Source: Clostridia bacterium
Lineage (GTDB): Bacteria > Bacillota > Clostridia > Oscillospirales > CAG-382
NCBI GenBank assembly: GCA_017456765.1
Contig: JAFTIR010000001.1
Location: 1 to 64,000, forward strand
DNA: 64,000 bases
Reading direction: 5' to 3'
Program-made: the position numbers and the translations under genes
Shown here: piece by piece, positions 26,084-36,131 of the stretch
How positions within the stretch are numbered: the first letter of the stretch is position 1
How the letters are laid out: the number at the start of each line of letters is the position of its first letter
Notes under the pieces: model-generated
What the model was told of the DNA's origin: nothing
Seen by the model: only the letters and a program-made list of their open reading frames with translations
Databases searched by the model: none

Positions 26084-26452
26084 TTACTTCTTCTTGTTAG
26101 CAATTGTCTTTGCAGGACCCTTGCGTGTTCTTGCGTTTGTCTTTGTTCTCTGTCCGCGAACAGGAAGACCCTTGCGGTGTCTAACACCTCTGTACGCATC
26201 GATTTCAACAAGACGCTTAATGTTGAGTGCAACTTCTCTTCTGAGGTCACCTTCTACGGTGTATTCGTGTTCGATAACTTCACGAAGCTTTGCAACATCG
26301 TCTTCTGTAAGGTCCTTAACTCTTGTGTCAGGGTTAATGCCTGTCTTTGCAAGTATGTCTTTTGAGCTTGTAAGACCGATTCCGTAGATGTAAGTGAGTC
26401 CGATTTCAACTCTCTTTTCTCTGGGAAGGTCAACGCCGGATATACGTGCCAT
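26084..26452 (-). CDS. rpsM: 30S ribosomal protein S13
   Basis: 122 residues; head protein contacting the P-site tRNA and the 50S subunit. Starts [25 protein letters not shown] and ends in a basic tail ([21 protein letters not shown]), both typical. Between rpmJ and rpsK. Confidence 0.96.
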   Translation of the reverse strand: MARISGVDLPREKRVEIGLTYIYGIGLTSSKDILAKTGINPDTRVKDLTEDDVAKLREVIEHEYTVEGDLRREVALNIKRLVEIDAYRGVRHRKGLPVRGQRTKTNARTRKGPAKTIANKKK

Positions 26453-26501
26453 TTATTTACACCTCGTTTTCTCGTCGTCTGACGCTATATAGAGCTAACT
26501 A

Positions 26502-26615
26502 TTAGCCCTGTCTCTGCTTATGCTTCGGGTTTTCGCAGATAACCATGATGATACCGTGTCTCTTGATTATCTTGCACTTTTCGCATATTTTCTTTACCGA
26601 AGGCTTAACTTTCAT
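26502..26615 (-). CDS. rpmJ: 50S ribosomal protein L36 (zinc-binding form)
   Basis: A 37-residue gene, start [20 protein letters not shown], end [10 protein letters not shown]. Cys11, Cys14, Cys27 and His32 give the zinc-ribbon (C+) form. AGGAGG lies eight bases before the ATG. It sits in its normal place between infA and rpsM. Confidence 0.95.
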   Translation of the reverse strand: MKVKPSVKKICEKCKIIKRHGIIMVICENPKHKQRQG

Positions 26616-26647
26616 TTTGAAATCCTCCTGTTATGTGGCTGAGCAAA

Positions 26648-26866
26648 TTACTTTGCTCGCCAGGTTATTCTTCCCTTTGTAAGGTCGTAGGTAGAAACCT
26701 CAACCGTTACCTTGTCTCCGGGCAAAATCTTAATGAAGTTCATTCTGAGCTTGCCTGAGATGTGTGCCGTTACAACATGGTCATTGGGAAGCTTTACTAA
26801 AAATGTTGCATTTGGAAGTGCTTCCGTTACAACGCCTTCAAATTCCATTACGTCGTCCTTAGCCAC
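26648..26866 (-). CDS. infA: Translation initiation factor IF-1
   Basis: 72 residues, a single S1-like OB fold that blocks the A site during initiation. Typical motifs: [38 protein letters not shown] and the end GRITWRAK. Between map and rpmJ; the KOW-protein gene found here in many Clostridia is missing, since only 31 bases separate map from infA. Confidence 0.96.
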   Translation of the reverse strand: MAKDDVMEFEGVVTEALPNATFLVKLPNDHVVTAHISGKLRMNFIKILPGDKVTVEVSTYDLTKGRITWRAK

Positions 26867-26897
26867 AACGTTTCCCTCCGTATTCTAAAATTTCTGA

Positions 26898-27653
26898 TTA
26901 GTTTTCGTCGGTCAGTGTCAGTATTTCAACACCGTTTTCGGTGATTGCCACCGTGTTCTCGTAATGAGCCGAGAGCCTACCGTCGATCGTCACAACCGTC
27001 CAGTCGTTGTCAAGCACCCTTACGTCATACGTTCCGGCATTTACCATAGGCTCTATTGCAAGGGTCATGCCCTCGTAGAGTCTTGGGCCTTTTCCGATTC
27101 GTCCGAAGTTGGGTACTTCCGGGTCCTCATGCAGATTTCTTCCTATGCCGTGACCGACATAGTTACGTACAACCGAGAATCCGTTTGCTTCAACATGGTT
27201 CTGGATAGCGTTTGAGATGTCGCCGATTCTGTGATCCGAATCAGCAAATTTAATTCCTTCGAAGAAGCTTTGACGCGTAACTCTTTCAAGAGTTTCTGCC
27301 TCAGTACTGACTTTGCCGCAGAAGAAGGTTCTTGCCGCATCTCCGTGAAAGCCCTTAAAAAGCGCTCCCACATCGACCTTGACAATGTCACCCTCCTCCA
27401 GCCGTCTGTCTGAAGGTATTCCGTGGATAACTTCCTCGTTCACACTTATGCAGGCACTTGCAGGAAATCCGCCATATCCCAGAAAGGAAGGTTTGGCGCC
27501 GGATTTTTCGATGAATTTACGGATTTGCGTATCAATCGAAATAAGTGACTCGCCGGGCCTTACAAGTTCTCTTGCGGTTTCAAGAGCACCTGCGGTAATT
27601 TTTCCTGCCTGTCGCATAAGAAGCAAATCTTCTTTGTTTTTTAAGCTAATCAT
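26898..27653 (-). CDS. map: Methionine aminopeptidase, type I
   Basis: Removes the initiator Met co-translationally. 251 residues. The five metal ligands are in VKVDVGALFKGFHGDAART (two Asp), GHGIGRNLHEDP (His), LAIEPMV (Glu) and HYENTVAI (Glu), with His78-type HGIPS before them. No N-terminal zinc extension, so the short bacterial form. The start lies 11 bases after the adk stop. Confidence 0.96.
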   Translation of the reverse strand: MISLKNKEDLLLMRQAGKITAGALETARELVRPGESLISIDTQIRKFIEKSGAKPSFLGYGGFPASACISVNEEVIHGIPSDRRLEEGDIVKVDVGALFKGFHGDAARTFFCGKVSTEAETLERVTRQSFFEGIKFADSDHRIGDISNAIQNHVEANGFSVVRNYVGHGIGRNLHEDPEVPNFGRIGKGPRLYEGMTLAIEPMVNAGTYDVRVLDNDWTVVTIDGRLSAHYENTVAITENGVEILTLTDEN

Positions 27654-27664
27654 CTGTTTTTTCC

Positions 27665-28297
27665 TCAGATACCGAGCGCCTCAAGAGTAAGCCTTGTTGT
27701 ATCAGAAAGCTCCTCCTGTCCGACAACGGTCTTTAAAAGACCCTTTGACGAATAGTAATCTTTAAGCGGTTCGGTTTCATTATGGTAAACCACAAGTCTT
27801 GACTTTACAACATCGGGAGCATCATCCTTACGGATAGAAAGCATCTCACCGCACTTGTCGCAATTCTCACCTGCAGTCGAGGGATTAAACTTTGTGTGAT
27901 AAGTCGCACCGCACTTTGGGCAAACTCGTCTGCCCGACATACGGGTAACTATATCTTCATCGGAGACATACAGCTCGAGAACGACGTCTATTTTAACGCC
28001 CATTCTGTCAAGTGCTTCCGCCTGAGGGATTGTTCTGGGAAAACCATCCAGAATAAATCCGCCCTTGCAGTCGTCCTTGCCGAGTCTGTCTTTTATAATA
28101 CCTATCACAACCTCATCCGGCACCAGCTTTCCTTTTTCGATAAAACTTTGTGCCTCTTTTCCCATATCAGTACCTACCTTTATGGCTTCTCTGATAATGG
28201 CACCTGTTGAGATTGTAGGGATATTAAGCTTTGTGCTGACTATTTCAGCCTGAGTTCCTTTACCCGCACCGGGAGCTCCAAAAAATATAATATTCAT
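27665..28297 (-). CDS. adk: Adenylate kinase (zinc-lid form)
   Basis: Catalyses ATP + AMP to 2 ADP. 210 residues. P-loop GAPGAGKGT (about 7-15), AMP site DGFPRTIPQAEAL, and a LID with two Cys pairs (CPKCGATYH and CDKCG) that would bind zinc, the Gram-positive form. Lies between secY and map, its conserved place. Confidence 0.96.
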   Translation of the reverse strand: MNIIFFGAPGAGKGTQAEIVSTKLNIPTISTGAIIREAIKVGTDMGKEAQSFIEKGKLVPDEVVIGIIKDRLGKDDCKGGFILDGFPRTIPQAEALDRMGVKIDVVLELYVSDEDIVTRMSGRRVCPKCGATYHTKFNPSTAGENCDKCGEMLSIRKDDAPDVVKSRLVVYHNETEPLKDYYSSKGLLKTVVGQEELSDTTRLTLEALGI

Positions 28298-28330
28298 TGA
28301 ACGGTCCTCTTAACTGTTTGGGTTTGGCTC

Positions 28331-29620
28331 TTATTCAAGGAAGCCCTTATAGTGACGCATTGTCATCTGAGCTTCGATTTCCTTTGTTGTTTCGAGAGCA
28401 ACGCTTACCAAGATAAGAAGTGATGAACCACCGAATGCAAGACCTGCAAGGCTGTTATCAAGCATACCTACGATAAGGGGAAGTGTTGCTACGATTCCGA
28501 GGAAGATAGCACCGATAAGAGTAATTCTGCTGAGGATTCTTGTTATATAATCAACAGTAGGCTTACCGGGTCTGATTCCGGGAATTGAACCACCGTTATT
28601 CTTTATATTATTTGCAACTTCAACAGGGTTGAAAGAGATTGCAAGATAGAAATAAGAAAAACCGATGATGAGAAGGAAATAGATTACCATATACACGGGA
28701 GATGTGCTGGAGAAGAAATGAACGATTGAATTCCAGATACCTTCACCCTTGGGAGGGAAGATAAGAGCAATTGTTGTAGGAATAGCAGCAATGGAGCTTG
28801 CGAAGATGATAGGCATAACACCTGACATATTCAGCTTCATGGGGATGTAGGTGTTCTGACCGCCGTACATCTTTCTGCCAACCTGACGCTTTGCATACTG
28901 AACGGGAAGTCTGCGTTCCGCATTTGTTACATGAACAACAAATACAATCATAGCAAGAAGAAGAACTATTGTTATGATGGGAACGAGAATTCCGAGTGTT
29001 GAGCTCTTAATATTTACAAACGCTCTGTAGATTGTGGTAGGAAGACTTGCTACGATGTTTGCAAAGAGGATAATGGAGATACCGTTACCGATACCGTTTT
29101 CGTTGATTTTTTCTGCGAGCCACATAATTACCGCGGCACCTGCGCAATAACAAGAAATAATTACGATTGCAGCAAAAAGACCCAAGTCTGTAATCATAGG
29201 TACTTGAAAACCATTTCTAAGATAGAAATAATAACCTATACTTGTAACAAGAGCAAGGATTACTGTGCAGTATCTTGTAATCTGTGTAAGCTTCTTTCTG
29301 CCGTCGGAACCCTGCTTGGAGAGTCTTTCAAGGGCAGGAATTGCTATTGTGAGAAGCTGAATAACGATTGATGCTGTGATATAAGGTGAGATTGAAAGTG
29401 CAAACAGTGTTGCTCTGGAGAAAGCATCACCTGAGAGAATGTTGAAGTAAGCAAATAAACTGCCTTCACTTGTTGAAAACACTTCCTGAAGCAATTCGGA
29501 ATTTATATAAGGCACATATATTACCGAACCGATTCTGTAAAGAATAACAATTACGAGTGTAAAGAGAAGTTTACTTCTTAATTCTGCTATTTTCCATGCG
29601 TTCTTTAATGTCTGTAACAC
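28331..29620 (-). CDS. secY: Preprotein translocase subunit SecY
   Basis: Central channel of the Sec translocon in the cytoplasmic membrane. 429 residues with ten hydrophobic segments. Recognisable blocks include RIGSVIYVPYI near the N terminus, ALSISPYITASIVIQLL (lateral-gate helix 2), RRLPVQYAKRQVGRKMYGG (cytosolic loop C4) and NPVEVANNIKNNGGSIPGIRPG (loop C5). Starts one base after rplO ends. Confidence 0.97.
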   Translation of the reverse strand: MLQTLKNAWKIAELRSKLLFTLVIVILYRIGSVIYVPYINSELLQEVFSTSEGSLFAYFNILSGDAFSRATLFALSISPYITASIVIQLLTIAIPALERLSKQGSDGRKKLTQITRYCTVILALVTSIGYYFYLRNGFQVPMITDLGLFAAIVIISCYCAGAAVIMWLAEKINENGIGNGISIILFANIVASLPTTIYRAFVNIKSSTLGILVPIITIVLLLAMIVFVVHVTNAERRLPVQYAKRQVGRKMYGGQNTYIPMKLNMSGVMPIIFASSIAAIPTTIALIFPPKGEGIWNSIVHFFSSTSPVYMVIYFLLIIGFSYFYLAISFNPVEVANNIKNNGGSIPGIRPGKPTVDYITRILSRITLIGAIFLGIVATLPLIVGMLDNSLAGLAFGGSSLLILVSVALETTKEIEAQMTMRHYKGFLE

Positions 29621-29621
29621 C

Positions 29622-30065
29622 TTAGATCACCTCAGCCTTTCCGCCTGCGGCTTCGATTTTCTCCTTAGCGCTGCCGGAGAAGATAGCTGCTTTAACGGTA
29701 AGCTTTTTAGTGATTTCACCTCTGCCAAGAACCTTGAGTCCGCAAAGTTCCTTCTTTACGATACCCTGTTCTACGAGAGTTTCGATAGAAACTGTGTCAC
29801 CGTCATTGAATTTGTCGAGAAGCTCTACGTTAACAATAGCGTACTGCTTCTTGAACATATCGTTTGTAAATCCTCTTTTGGGAAGTCTTCTGTAAAGAGG
29901 AATCTGACCGCCTTCAAAGCCGGGTCTTACACCGCCGCCACTGCGCGCGTTCTGACCCTTATGGCCCTTACCTGCTGTCTTGCCGTTACCGGAGCCGTGA
30001 CCACGACCCTTTCTCCAAGCTTCCTTGGAAGAACCGGCTGCGGGAGATAATTCATGAAGTTTCAT
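29622..30065 (-). CDS. rplO: 50S ribosomal protein L15
   Basis: 147 residues. The Gly/Arg-rich N-terminal half ([24 protein letters not shown]) threads through 23S rRNA; the globular C-terminal half ends in [16 protein letters not shown]. Between rpmD and secY. Confidence 0.96.
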   Translation of the reverse strand: MKLHELSPAAGSSKEAWRKGRGHGSGNGKTAGKGHKGQNARSGGGVRPGFEGGQIPLYRRLPKRGFTNDMFKKQYAIVNVELLDKFNDGDTVSIETLVEQGIVKKELCGLKVLGRGEITKKLTVKAAIFSGSAKEKIEAAGGKAEVI

Positions 30066-30068
30066 TTC

Positions 30069-30251
30069 TTAGCCCTCCTGTTCTACTGATACAAGGTGGG
30101 AAACTACGCGGATTTTACCGTCGGTAACTGCGCTCTTTTCCTGAACTGTTGTATCGCCGATCTTGCGAAGACCGAGGGAGTGAGCTGTTGCAATCTGCTT
30201 ATCTAAGCAACCGATAAGGCTCTTAGTTAAAGTAATTTTTACCTTTGACAT
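30069..30251 (-). CDS. rpmD: 50S ribosomal protein L30
   Basis: 60 residues, short bacterial L30: KVKITLTKSLIGCLDKQIATAHSLGLRK with the later VKIRVV-type strand (GKIRVVSHLVSVEQ). Four bases from rplO, 15 from rpsE. Confidence 0.93.
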   Translation of the reverse strand: MSKVKITLTKSLIGCLDKQIATAHSLGLRKIGDTTVQEKSAVTDGKIRVVSHLVSVEQEG

Positions 30252-30266
30252 TTTGCCGCTACCTCC

Positions 30267-30773
30267 TTAGCCTACGATTTCTTCAACGCTCTTGCCGCGC
30301 ATCTTTGCAACCTGTTCAGCACTTCTGAGTGCTCTGAGGCCTTCGAATGTCGCCTTTACTACGTTGATCTTGTTGTTTGACTTTAAGCACTTCGCTCTGA
30401 TATTCTTGATACCTGCAGCTTCAACAACGGCTCTTACTGTGCCGCCTGCGATGATACCAGTACCTTCTGCGGCGGGCTTAAGAATAACGCTTGCTGCGCC
30501 GAACTCGCCGATAATATCATGAGGAATTGTTGTGTTCTTGAGAGATACTTCAATCATATTCTTCTTAGCATCTTCAATTGCTTTTCTTATAGCTTCGGGT
30601 ACTTCGGCAGACTTACCGATACCGTAGCCAACGTGACCGTTCTGGTCGCCAACTACAACTACTGCAGCAAAACGCATAATACGTCCGCCCTTTACAGTTT
30701 TGGAAACTCTTCTTGTTTCAACAACTGTTTCTACGAGCTCGCCGAGTGTTGCAGGGTCAAAATTTCTAGCCAT
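30267..30773 (-). CDS. rpsE: 30S ribosomal protein S5
   Basis: 168 residues. The N-terminal double-stranded RNA-binding domain has [22 protein letters not shown] and [17 protein letters not shown]; the C-terminal domain has [22 protein letters not shown]. Fidelity and mRNA-entry protein. Between rplR and rpmD. Confidence 0.96.
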   Translation of the reverse strand: MARNFDPATLGELVETVVETRRVSKTVKGGRIMRFAAVVVVGDQNGHVGYGIGKSAEVPEAIRKAIEDAKKNMIEVSLKNTTIPHDIIGEFGAASVILKPAAEGTGIIAGGTVRAVVEAAGIKNIRAKCLKSNNKINVVKATFEGLRALRSAEQVAKMRGKSVEEIVG

Positions 30774-30787
30774 GTGTCTGCCCCTCC

Positions 30788-31147
30788 TTAGAATTTAAGG
30801 CCTGCTTCACGTGCGCCTTCTGCAAGTGCTTCTACGCGTCCGTGATAAATATAGCCGCCTCTGTCGAATACTACTTCAGTGATACCCTTTTCGATTGCGC
30901 GCTTAGCTACTGCTTCGCCAACCTTCTTTGCAGCTTCCTTGTTTCCGCCGTACATTGCGAAATCCTTTTCGTTGGATGCTGCGCTTGCAAGTGTCTTGCC
31001 GCAAGTGTCATCGATTACCTGTGCATAGATATTGCTGAGAGATCTATATACACAGAGACGAGGACGGGATGCAGTACCGCTAACCTTGCCGCGGACTCTT
31101 GTATGTCTCTTTTTACGCTGAATATTGCTGTCTTTTCTTGAAAACAT
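30788..31147 (-). CDS. rplR: 50S ribosomal protein L18
   Basis: 119 residues. Binds 5S rRNA through its basic N terminus ([26 protein letters not shown]) and conserved [23 protein letters not shown] at the end. Between rplF and rpsE. Confidence 0.95.
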   Translation of the reverse strand: MFSRKDSNIQRKKRHTRVRGKVSGTASRPRLCVYRSLSNIYAQVIDDTCGKTLASAASNEKDFAMYGGNKEAAKKVGEAVAKRAIEKGITEVVFDRGGYIYHGRVEALAEGAREAGLKF

Positions 31148-31168
31148 TTATCTGCACTCCCTTCTTTA

Positions 31169-31708
31169 TTACTTGCCGGCCTTACCGGACTTACGTCTGA
31201 TGTGTTCTTCAATGTACTTGATACCCTTGCCATGGTAAGGTTCGGGGGGTCTCTTGGATCTGATGATCGCTGCTACTTCGCCGACTCTCTGCTTATCAGC
31301 ACCTGTTACTGTAATGTGGTTTGCGTCGGGACAAGCAAGTTCGATACCGGGTTCAGACTCAATCTTTACAAGATGAGAATAACCGATTGTGAGTACGAGT
31401 GTCTTGCCTTCCATTGCAACTCTGTAACCTACGCCGTTTACTTCGAGTTCTTTCTTATATCCATTGGTAACACCTTCAACCATATTGAAGAGAAGTGAAC
31501 GTGTTAAACCGTGGAGAGCTCTATCCTGTTTCTCGTCGCTGGGTCTTTCAACAATGAGCTGTGCGCCGTCCTGCTTGATTGCCATTCTTGCGCTGAGTTC
31601 CTTAGTAAGAGTACCCTTGGGACCCTTTACTGTAACTACATTGTTTTCACCGATTGTAACATCAACGCCAGCGGGAACAGTAATAGGCATTCTACCTATT
31701 CTTGACAT
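31169..31708 (-). CDS. rplF: 50S ribosomal protein L6
   Basis: 179 residues, two similar alpha/beta domains. Marks: RIGRMPITVPAGV, VKGPKGTL, LTRSLLFNMVEGVTNGY, and the C-terminal KRPPEPYHGKGIKYIEEHIRRKSGK. Near the sarcin-ricin loop in the 50S. Between rpsH and rplR. Confidence 0.96.
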   Translation of the reverse strand: MSRIGRMPITVPAGVDVTIGENNVVTVKGPKGTLTKELSARMAIKQDGAQLIVERPSDEKQDRALHGLTRSLLFNMVEGVTNGYKKELEVNGVGYRVAMEGKTLVLTIGYSHLVKIESEPGIELACPDANHITVTGADKQRVGEVAAIIRSKRPPEPYHGKGIKYIEEHIRRKSGKAGK

Positions 31709-31797
31709 AACTTTTCTCCTTTGCGTTATTTACGATTTTTGTGTCTGTATGCACACTTTTATGCCTTACAGCTCACTCGTATCATTTGGCAATTCTA

Positions 31798-32196
31798 TTA
31801 CCAAACAAATGCGAGAACTTCACCGCCGACGTGAAGAGCCTTAGCCTTCTTATCGGTCATAATTCCCTTGGATGTGGAGATGATCGCAATACCGAGTCCC
31901 TTCATTACCTTGGGCATATCTTCACAGCTTGTGTAAATTCTAAGGCCGGGCTTAGATACTCTCTTAAGACCCTGAATAACCTTGGACTTGTTTGCGCCGT
32001 ATTTGAGAGTTACTCTGATAGTTCCCTGATTTCCGTTATCGAGAACTTCGTATCCTGCAATGTAACCTTCTTCGAGAAGGATTTCTGCAATTGCCTTCTT
32101 CACGCCGGAAGCAGGAATATCTACTGTCTGGTGCTTGGAAGAGTTTGCGTTACGGATACGTGTAAGCATATCTGCTATAACGTCTGTTATCTGCAT
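31798..32196 (-). CDS. rpsH: 30S ribosomal protein S8
   Basis: 132 residues. Starts [18 protein letters not shown] and ends with [26 protein letters not shown], both diagnostic. Primary 16S binder; the autoregulator of spc operons in enterobacteria, though no S8 target is clear here. 89 bases separate it from rplF. Confidence 0.96.
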   Translation of the reverse strand: MQITDVIADMLTRIRNANSSKHQTVDIPASGVKKAIAEILLEEGYIAGYEVLDNGNQGTIRVTLKYGANKSKVIQGLKRVSKPGLRIYTSCEDMPKVMKGLGIAIISTSKGIMTDKKAKALHVGGEVLAFVW

Positions 32197-32242
32197 GATT
32201 TGTTGACCTCCTTATTTATTTAGTCTTAAACTTGAGATAGAT

Positions 32243-32428
32243 TTACCAGCTTGCCTTTCTTACTCCGGGAATCTGACCCTTGTAAGCCAATTCTCTGAAG
32301 CAGATACGGCAGATACCGTACTTTCTCATATAAGAATGGGGGCGTCCGCAAATCTTACATCTGTTATATTCACGAGTAGAAAACTTCTGTGTCTTCTGCT
32401 GCTTTAATACCATTGCCTTTTTTGCCAT
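32243..32428 (-). CDS. rpsN: 30S ribosomal protein S14, type Z
   Basis: 61 residues, the short zinc form with Cys24, Cys27, Cys40 and Cys43 ([20 protein letters not shown]) and the end [12 protein letters not shown] zinc-free long S14 paralogue is not in the window. Confidence 0.96.
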   Translation of the reverse strand: MAKKAMVLKQQKTQKFSTREYNRCKICGRPHSYMRKYGICRICFRELAYKGQIPGVRKASW

Positions 32429-32447
32429 AATTCTTTACCTACCCCTC

Positions 32448-32990
32448 TTACTTTGCAAAGGGTGCGCCGAGGAGCTTGAGAAGTTCTCTTGCTTCTTCGT
32501 CGTTCTTTGCACTTGTTACGAATACTATGTCCATACCTCTGATCTTTTCGATTTTATCGTACTCGATTTCAGGGAATATGAGCTGTTCCTTAAGACCAAG
32601 GGAATAGTTACCTCTTCCGTCGAAGGAATCGGGGTTGATACCCTTGAAGTCACGTACACGGGGAAGTGCGAGATTGAAGAGTCTGTCTACAAACTCATAC
32701 ATCTTTTCACTTCTGAGTGTAACCTTAGCACCGATCTTCATGCCCTGTCTGAGCTTGAAGTTAGCTACCGACTTTCTTGCGTAAGTGGGAACTGCCTTCT
32801 GACCGGTGATAATTTCGAGGTCTGCAATAATGTTGTCGATAACCTTTGCGTTATCCTTAGCGTCGCCCGCACCGATGTTGATAACCACCTTATCAAGTTT
32901 GGGTATCTGCATCGGACTCTTGTACTCGAACTTCTTCATGAGTGCGGGAGCAACTTCGTTGTTATAATAGTCTCTAAGTCTAGCTGCCAT
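32448..32990 (-). CDS. rplE: 50S ribosomal protein L5
   Basis: 180 residues. 5S rRNA binder at the central protuberance. Motifs: [46 protein letters not shown] and [21 protein letters not shown]. Between rplX and rpsN. Confidence 0.96.
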   Translation of the reverse strand: MAARLRDYYNNEVAPALMKKFEYKSPMQIPKLDKVVINIGAGDAKDNAKVIDNIIADLEIITGQKAVPTYARKSVANFKLRQGMKIGAKVTLRSEKMYEFVDRLFNLALPRVRDFKGINPDSFDGRGNYSLGLKEQLIFPEIEYDKIEKIRGMDIVFVTSAKNDEEARELLKLLGAPFAK

Positions 32991-33012
32991 TTTACTTTTC
33001 CTCCCTCACGAA

Positions 33013-33345
33013 TTAAAGTTCTTCGCCGCACTTAGCACATACACGGATCTTCTTGCCGTCCACTATCTTGTGGCTGACTCTTACGCCCTTGTCGCACTTT
33101 GCGCAGTATACGTTTACCTTTGATGCGTAGAAAGCACCTTCTGTCTTAATAAGACCGCCTTCTTCGCCCTGTCTTCTGGGCTTTACGTGCTTTGTTACGA
33201 TGTTTACACCTTCAACGATGACCTTGCCTTCGCCTCTGGAAACTTCGAGAACCTTGCCCTTCTTGCCCTTGTCGTCGCCGCTGTTTACTACGACAGTATC
33301 TCCTGCCTTTACAGCGAGCTTCTTTTCATACTTAGTTAAAGCCAT
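33013..33345 (-). CDS. rplX: 50S ribosomal protein L24 with C-terminal zinc ribbon
   Basis: 110 residues. The KOW motif is in KAGDTVVVNSGDDKGKKGKVLEV; the C-terminal part has two Cys pairs (YCAKCDKG and VCAKCGEEL) that would bind zinc. I start at ATG 33345, eight bases after GGGAGG; an in-frame TTG two codons earlier is less well placed. Confidence 0.95.
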   Translation of the reverse strand: MALTKYEKKLAVKAGDTVVVNSGDDKGKKGKVLEVSRGEGKVIVEGVNIVTKHVKPRRQGEEGGLIKTEGAFYASKVNVYCAKCDKGVRVSHKIVDGKKIRVCAKCGEEL

Positions 33346-33359
33346 TTTCAATTCCTCCC

Positions 33360-33728
33360 TTAAAGTACTTCCGGAGCGAGGGAGAGAATCTTAAGGTAAT
33401 CCTTTTCACGAAGCTCTCTTGCCACCGGGCCAAAAATACGAGTACCCTTGGGGTTCTTATCTGCACCTATAATAACAGCTGCATTTTCATCAAATTTGAT
33501 ATAGCTACCGTCTGCACGTCTGAGGGTCTGAACCGTTCTTACGACTACTGCCTTAACAACGTCACCCTTCTTAACAACGCCGCCGGGTGTTGCCTTTTTA
33601 ACGGCACATACCACAACGTCACCGATACGGGCATATCTTCTGCCTGTACCACCGAGCACACGGATACACATGAGTTCTTTGGCGCCGGTGTTATCGGCAA
33701 CCTTCATGTACGACTGCTGTTGTAACAT
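33360..33728 (-). CDS. rplN: 50S ribosomal protein L14
   Basis: 122 residues. Starts [27 protein letters not shown] and carries [28 protein letters not shown], as in all bacterial L14. At the subunit interface. Between rpsQ and rplX. Confidence 0.97.
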   Translation of the reverse strand: MLQQQSYMKVADNTGAKELMCIRVLGGTGRRYARIGDVVVCAVKKATPGGVVKKGDVVKAVVVRTVQTLRRADGSYIKFDENAAVIIGADKNPKGTRIFGPVARELREKDYLKILSLAPEVL

Positions 33729-33785
33729 GTTACTGTATCCTCCTTATATTGGATGATTGTATCGAGTATAGATACAATTACTATC

Positions 33786-34040
33786 TTATTTTGCCTTTTC
33801 GATGATTCTGACAAGTCTCCATCTCTTATCCTTAGAGAGGGGTCTTGTTTCCATAATTTCAACCTTATCGCCGATATTACATTCGTTGAGTTCATCATGA
33901 GCCTTGAACTTTACGGTTCTCTTGATAACCTTCTTGTAAAGCGGGTGCTTAACACTGTCAAGGATGGAAACTACGATTGTCTTATCCATCTTATTGCTGG
34001 ATACGATACCAACTCTGGTCTTTCTGAGATTTCTTTCCAT
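33786..34040 (-). CDS. rpsQ: 30S ribosomal protein S17
   Basis: 84 residues, OB fold. Motifs: [61 protein letters not shown]. Primary 16S binder. 57 bases upstream of rplN. Confidence 0.96.
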   Translation of the reverse strand: MERNLRKTRVGIVSSNKMDKTIVVSILDSVKHPLYKKVIKRTVKFKAHDELNECNIGDKVEIMETRPLSKDKRWRLVRIIEKAK

Positions 34041-34059
34041 TTTTTATCTCCTTTCCCGC

Positions 34060-34248
34060 TTACGCCTGCTTTTCGGTGAGGACTGTAAGGATCTTAGCGA
34101 TGTTCTTCTTTGTCTCAACTATCTTCTGAGGATTGTCGAGCTGATGAATAGCATGCTGGAAACGAAGGTTGAAGAGCTCTTCCTTCTGTTCCTTAAGAAG
34201 GGTTGTAAGCTGTTCGGAGGATTTTTCTCTGATTTCTGTAATCTTCAT
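34060..34248 (-). CDS. rpmC: 50S ribosomal protein L29
   Basis: 62 residues, two-helix hairpin protein at the tunnel exit: MKITEIREKSSEQL, LFNLRFQHAIHQLDNPQKI, KKNIAKILTVLTEKQA. Starts three bases after the rplP stop, so the two are probably coupled. Confidence 0.94.
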   Translation of the reverse strand: MKITEIREKSSEQLTTLLKEQKEELFNLRFQHAIHQLDNPQKIVETKKNIAKILTVLTEKQA

Positions 34249-34251
34249 TTC

Positions 34252-34665
34252 TTACGCCTCCTCTTTCTTAACGAATTTGCACTTTACGGGAAGCTTGTGA
34301 GATGCGAGACGCATAGCTTCTCTTGCCTGTTCTTCAGTTACGCCTGCCATTTCAAACATTACTCTGCCGGGCTTAACTACCGCCACCCAGTATTCAGGTG
34401 AACCTTTACCGGAACCCATTCGAGTTTCAGCAGGCTTTTCTGTTACGGGCTTGTCGGGGAATATCTTGATCCAAACCTTACCGCCACGCTTAACGTATCT
34501 TGTCATAGCGATTCTGGCTGCTTCGATCTGATTGCTTGTAATCCAAGCGGGTTCTACCGCCTGAAGACCGAATTCACCGTTAGAAACTGTGTTGCCACGA
34601 GTTGCTTTACCGGTCATTCTACCTCTCTGTACTCTTCTGTACTTAACTCTCTTTGGCATTAACAT
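34252..34665 (-). CDS. rplP: 50S ribosomal protein L16
   Basis: 137 residues. Starts [25 protein letters not shown] (compare B. subtilis [11 protein letters not shown]) and has [29 protein letters not shown]. Organises 23S helices near the A site. Two bases after the rpsC stop. Confidence 0.96.
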   Translation of the reverse strand: MLMPKRVKYRRVQRGRMTGKATRGNTVSNGEFGLQAVEPAWITSNQIEAARIAMTRYVKRGGKVWIKIFPDKPVTEKPAETRMGSGKGSPEYWVAVVKPGRVMFEMAGVTEEQAREAMRLASHKLPVKCKFVKKEEA

Positions 34666-34667
34666 AG

Positions 34668-35354
34668 TTATCTTTCGCCTCCTTCTGTCTTCTTAGAAGG
34701 TCTTCTGGACTGTCTCTTTGCAGCGTTTGCAAGAACTTCGCCTCTGTATACCCAAACCTTAACACCGATCTTACCGTATGTTGTGTTTGCTTCCCAGAAA
34801 CCGTAGTCGATATCTGCTCTGATTGTCTGAAGAGGAATAGTACCTTCTGAATAGTGTTCGGAACGAGCGATTTCCGCGCCGTTGAGACGACCGGAGAGCT
34901 GTACCTTAATACCCTTTGCACCGAGCTTCATTGTTCTGCCGATTGCCTGCTTCATAGCTCTTCTGAAAGCGATTCTTCTTTCGAGCTGGGAAGCGATAGA
35001 TTCAGCAACGAGCTGTGCATTGAGGTCAGGGCTCTTTACTTCTGATACGTTTACAAGGCAGGGTTCGCCTGTAAATGCTTCAATTTCACCCTTGAGTTTA
35101 TCAATTTCTGCGCCCTGCTTACCGATGATGATACCGGGCTTTGCACAGTGGATAAACACCTTTATTCTCTTACCGTCACGTTCGATTTCAATCTTAGGAA
35201 CGCCGGCACCCTGCAGTTTTTCTTTAAGCCAAGTTCTGAGCTTGTAGTCTGCTACAAGAGTATCTCCGAATACTTCGTCTTTAACGAACCATCTGGAGTC
35301 CCAGTCTTTAATAACGCCTACACGCAAACCGTGCGGATTAACTTTCTGACCCAT
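34668..35354 (-). CDS. rpsC: 30S ribosomal protein S3
   Basis: 228 residues. [23 protein letters not shown] opening, KH domain (about 60-110; [13 protein letters not shown]), and C-terminal domain with [25 protein letters not shown] and [13 protein letters not shown]. mRNA entry-channel protein with helicase activity together with S4 and S5. Confidence 0.97.
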   Translation of the reverse strand: MGQKVNPHGLRVGVIKDWDSRWFVKDEVFGDTLVADYKLRTWLKEKLQGAGVPKIEIERDGKRIKVFIHCAKPGIIIGKQGAEIDKLKGEIEAFTGEPCLVNVSEVKSPDLNAQLVAESIASQLERRIAFRRAMKQAIGRTMKLGAKGIKVQLSGRLNGAEIARSEHYSEGTIPLQTIRADIDYGFWEANTTYGKIGVKVWVYRGEVLANAAKRQSRRPSKKTEGGER

Positions 35355-35428
35355 ACTCCGTAATAAGCCTCCTTTATTGGATTTAGCGTTTTAATTACGC
35401 CATCTTGAATTTTGATTTAGATTTGCGA

Positions 35429-35764
35429 TTACTGCTTTTCAGCTACCGCGATTGTGATGTGTGAGCTTCTCTTAAGAATTCTGAAAGCTCTGCCCTGTGC
35501 ACGGGGCTGAATTCTCTTAGCTGTTCTTGCGGGAGTTACGAAGCACTGAGAAACATAGAGCTTGGATACATCCATGTGATTGTTTACTTCAGCGTTGGCA
35601 ACTGCGCTCTTCAAGAGCTTCGCAATAGGAAGGCTTGCTGCCTTAGGTGTGTTAGCAAGAATTCCTGCAGCTGTTGCAACATCTTTATTTCTGATGAGGT
35701 CGAGAACTATCGAAACCTTTCTGGGGGATATTCTCAGATCTCTTAAATATGCTTTTGCTTCCAT
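35429..35764 (-). CDS. rplV: 50S ribosomal protein L22
   Basis: 111 residues. MEAKAYLRDLRISPRKVSIVLDLIRNK at the start and the extended loop (RIQPRAQGRAFRILKRSSHI) that lines the exit tunnel, where macrolide-resistance changes occur in other species. Between rpsS and rpsC. Confidence 0.96.
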   Translation of the reverse strand: MEAKAYLRDLRISPRKVSIVLDLIRNKDVATAAGILANTPKAASLPIAKLLKSAVANAEVNNHMDVSKLYVSQCFVTPARTAKRIQPRAQGRAFRILKRSSHITIAVAEKQ

Positions 35765-35826
35765 GAGTTAGCCTCCTTTCGCAATATTTGTCCGAAGTGA
35801 ACTATACTGCGTTCGATTTCGATTTA

Positions 35827-36099
35827 TTACTTACTTGTCTTAGAGCCTGCATGTCCCTTGAATGTTCTTGTGGGAGCAAATTCACCAAGCTTATGTCCAA
35901 CCATATCTTCTGTTACATATACGGGAACGTGGCTTTTACCGTTGTGAACTGCAATTGTGTGACCCACGAACTGAGGGAATATTGTGGAAGCTCTGGACCA
36001 TGTCTTGAGGACTCTCTTTTCGCCCTGAGCGTTCATTTCTTCAATTCTCTTGAAGAGCTTAGCTTCGACGAAAGGTCCCTTTTTAATGCTTCTGCTCAA
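35827..36099 (-). CDS. rpsS: 30S ribosomal protein S19
   Basis: 90 residues. [22 protein letters not shown] and [42 protein letters not shown] motifs are diagnostic (head protein, binds with S13). 32 bases downstream of rplB. Confidence 0.97.
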   Translation of the reverse strand: MSRSIKKGPFVEAKLFKRIEEMNAQGEKRVLKTWSRASTIFPQFVGHTIAVHNGKSHVPVYVTEDMVGHKLGEFAPTRTFKGHAGSKTSK

Positions 36100-36131
36100 A
36101 ATTATTTCCTCCTTATGTCTACGTAAGAGAA

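Noticed and set aside
26867-26897. KOW-domain gene expected between map and infA
   Set aside because: The gap is only 31 bases; the gene is absent from this position.
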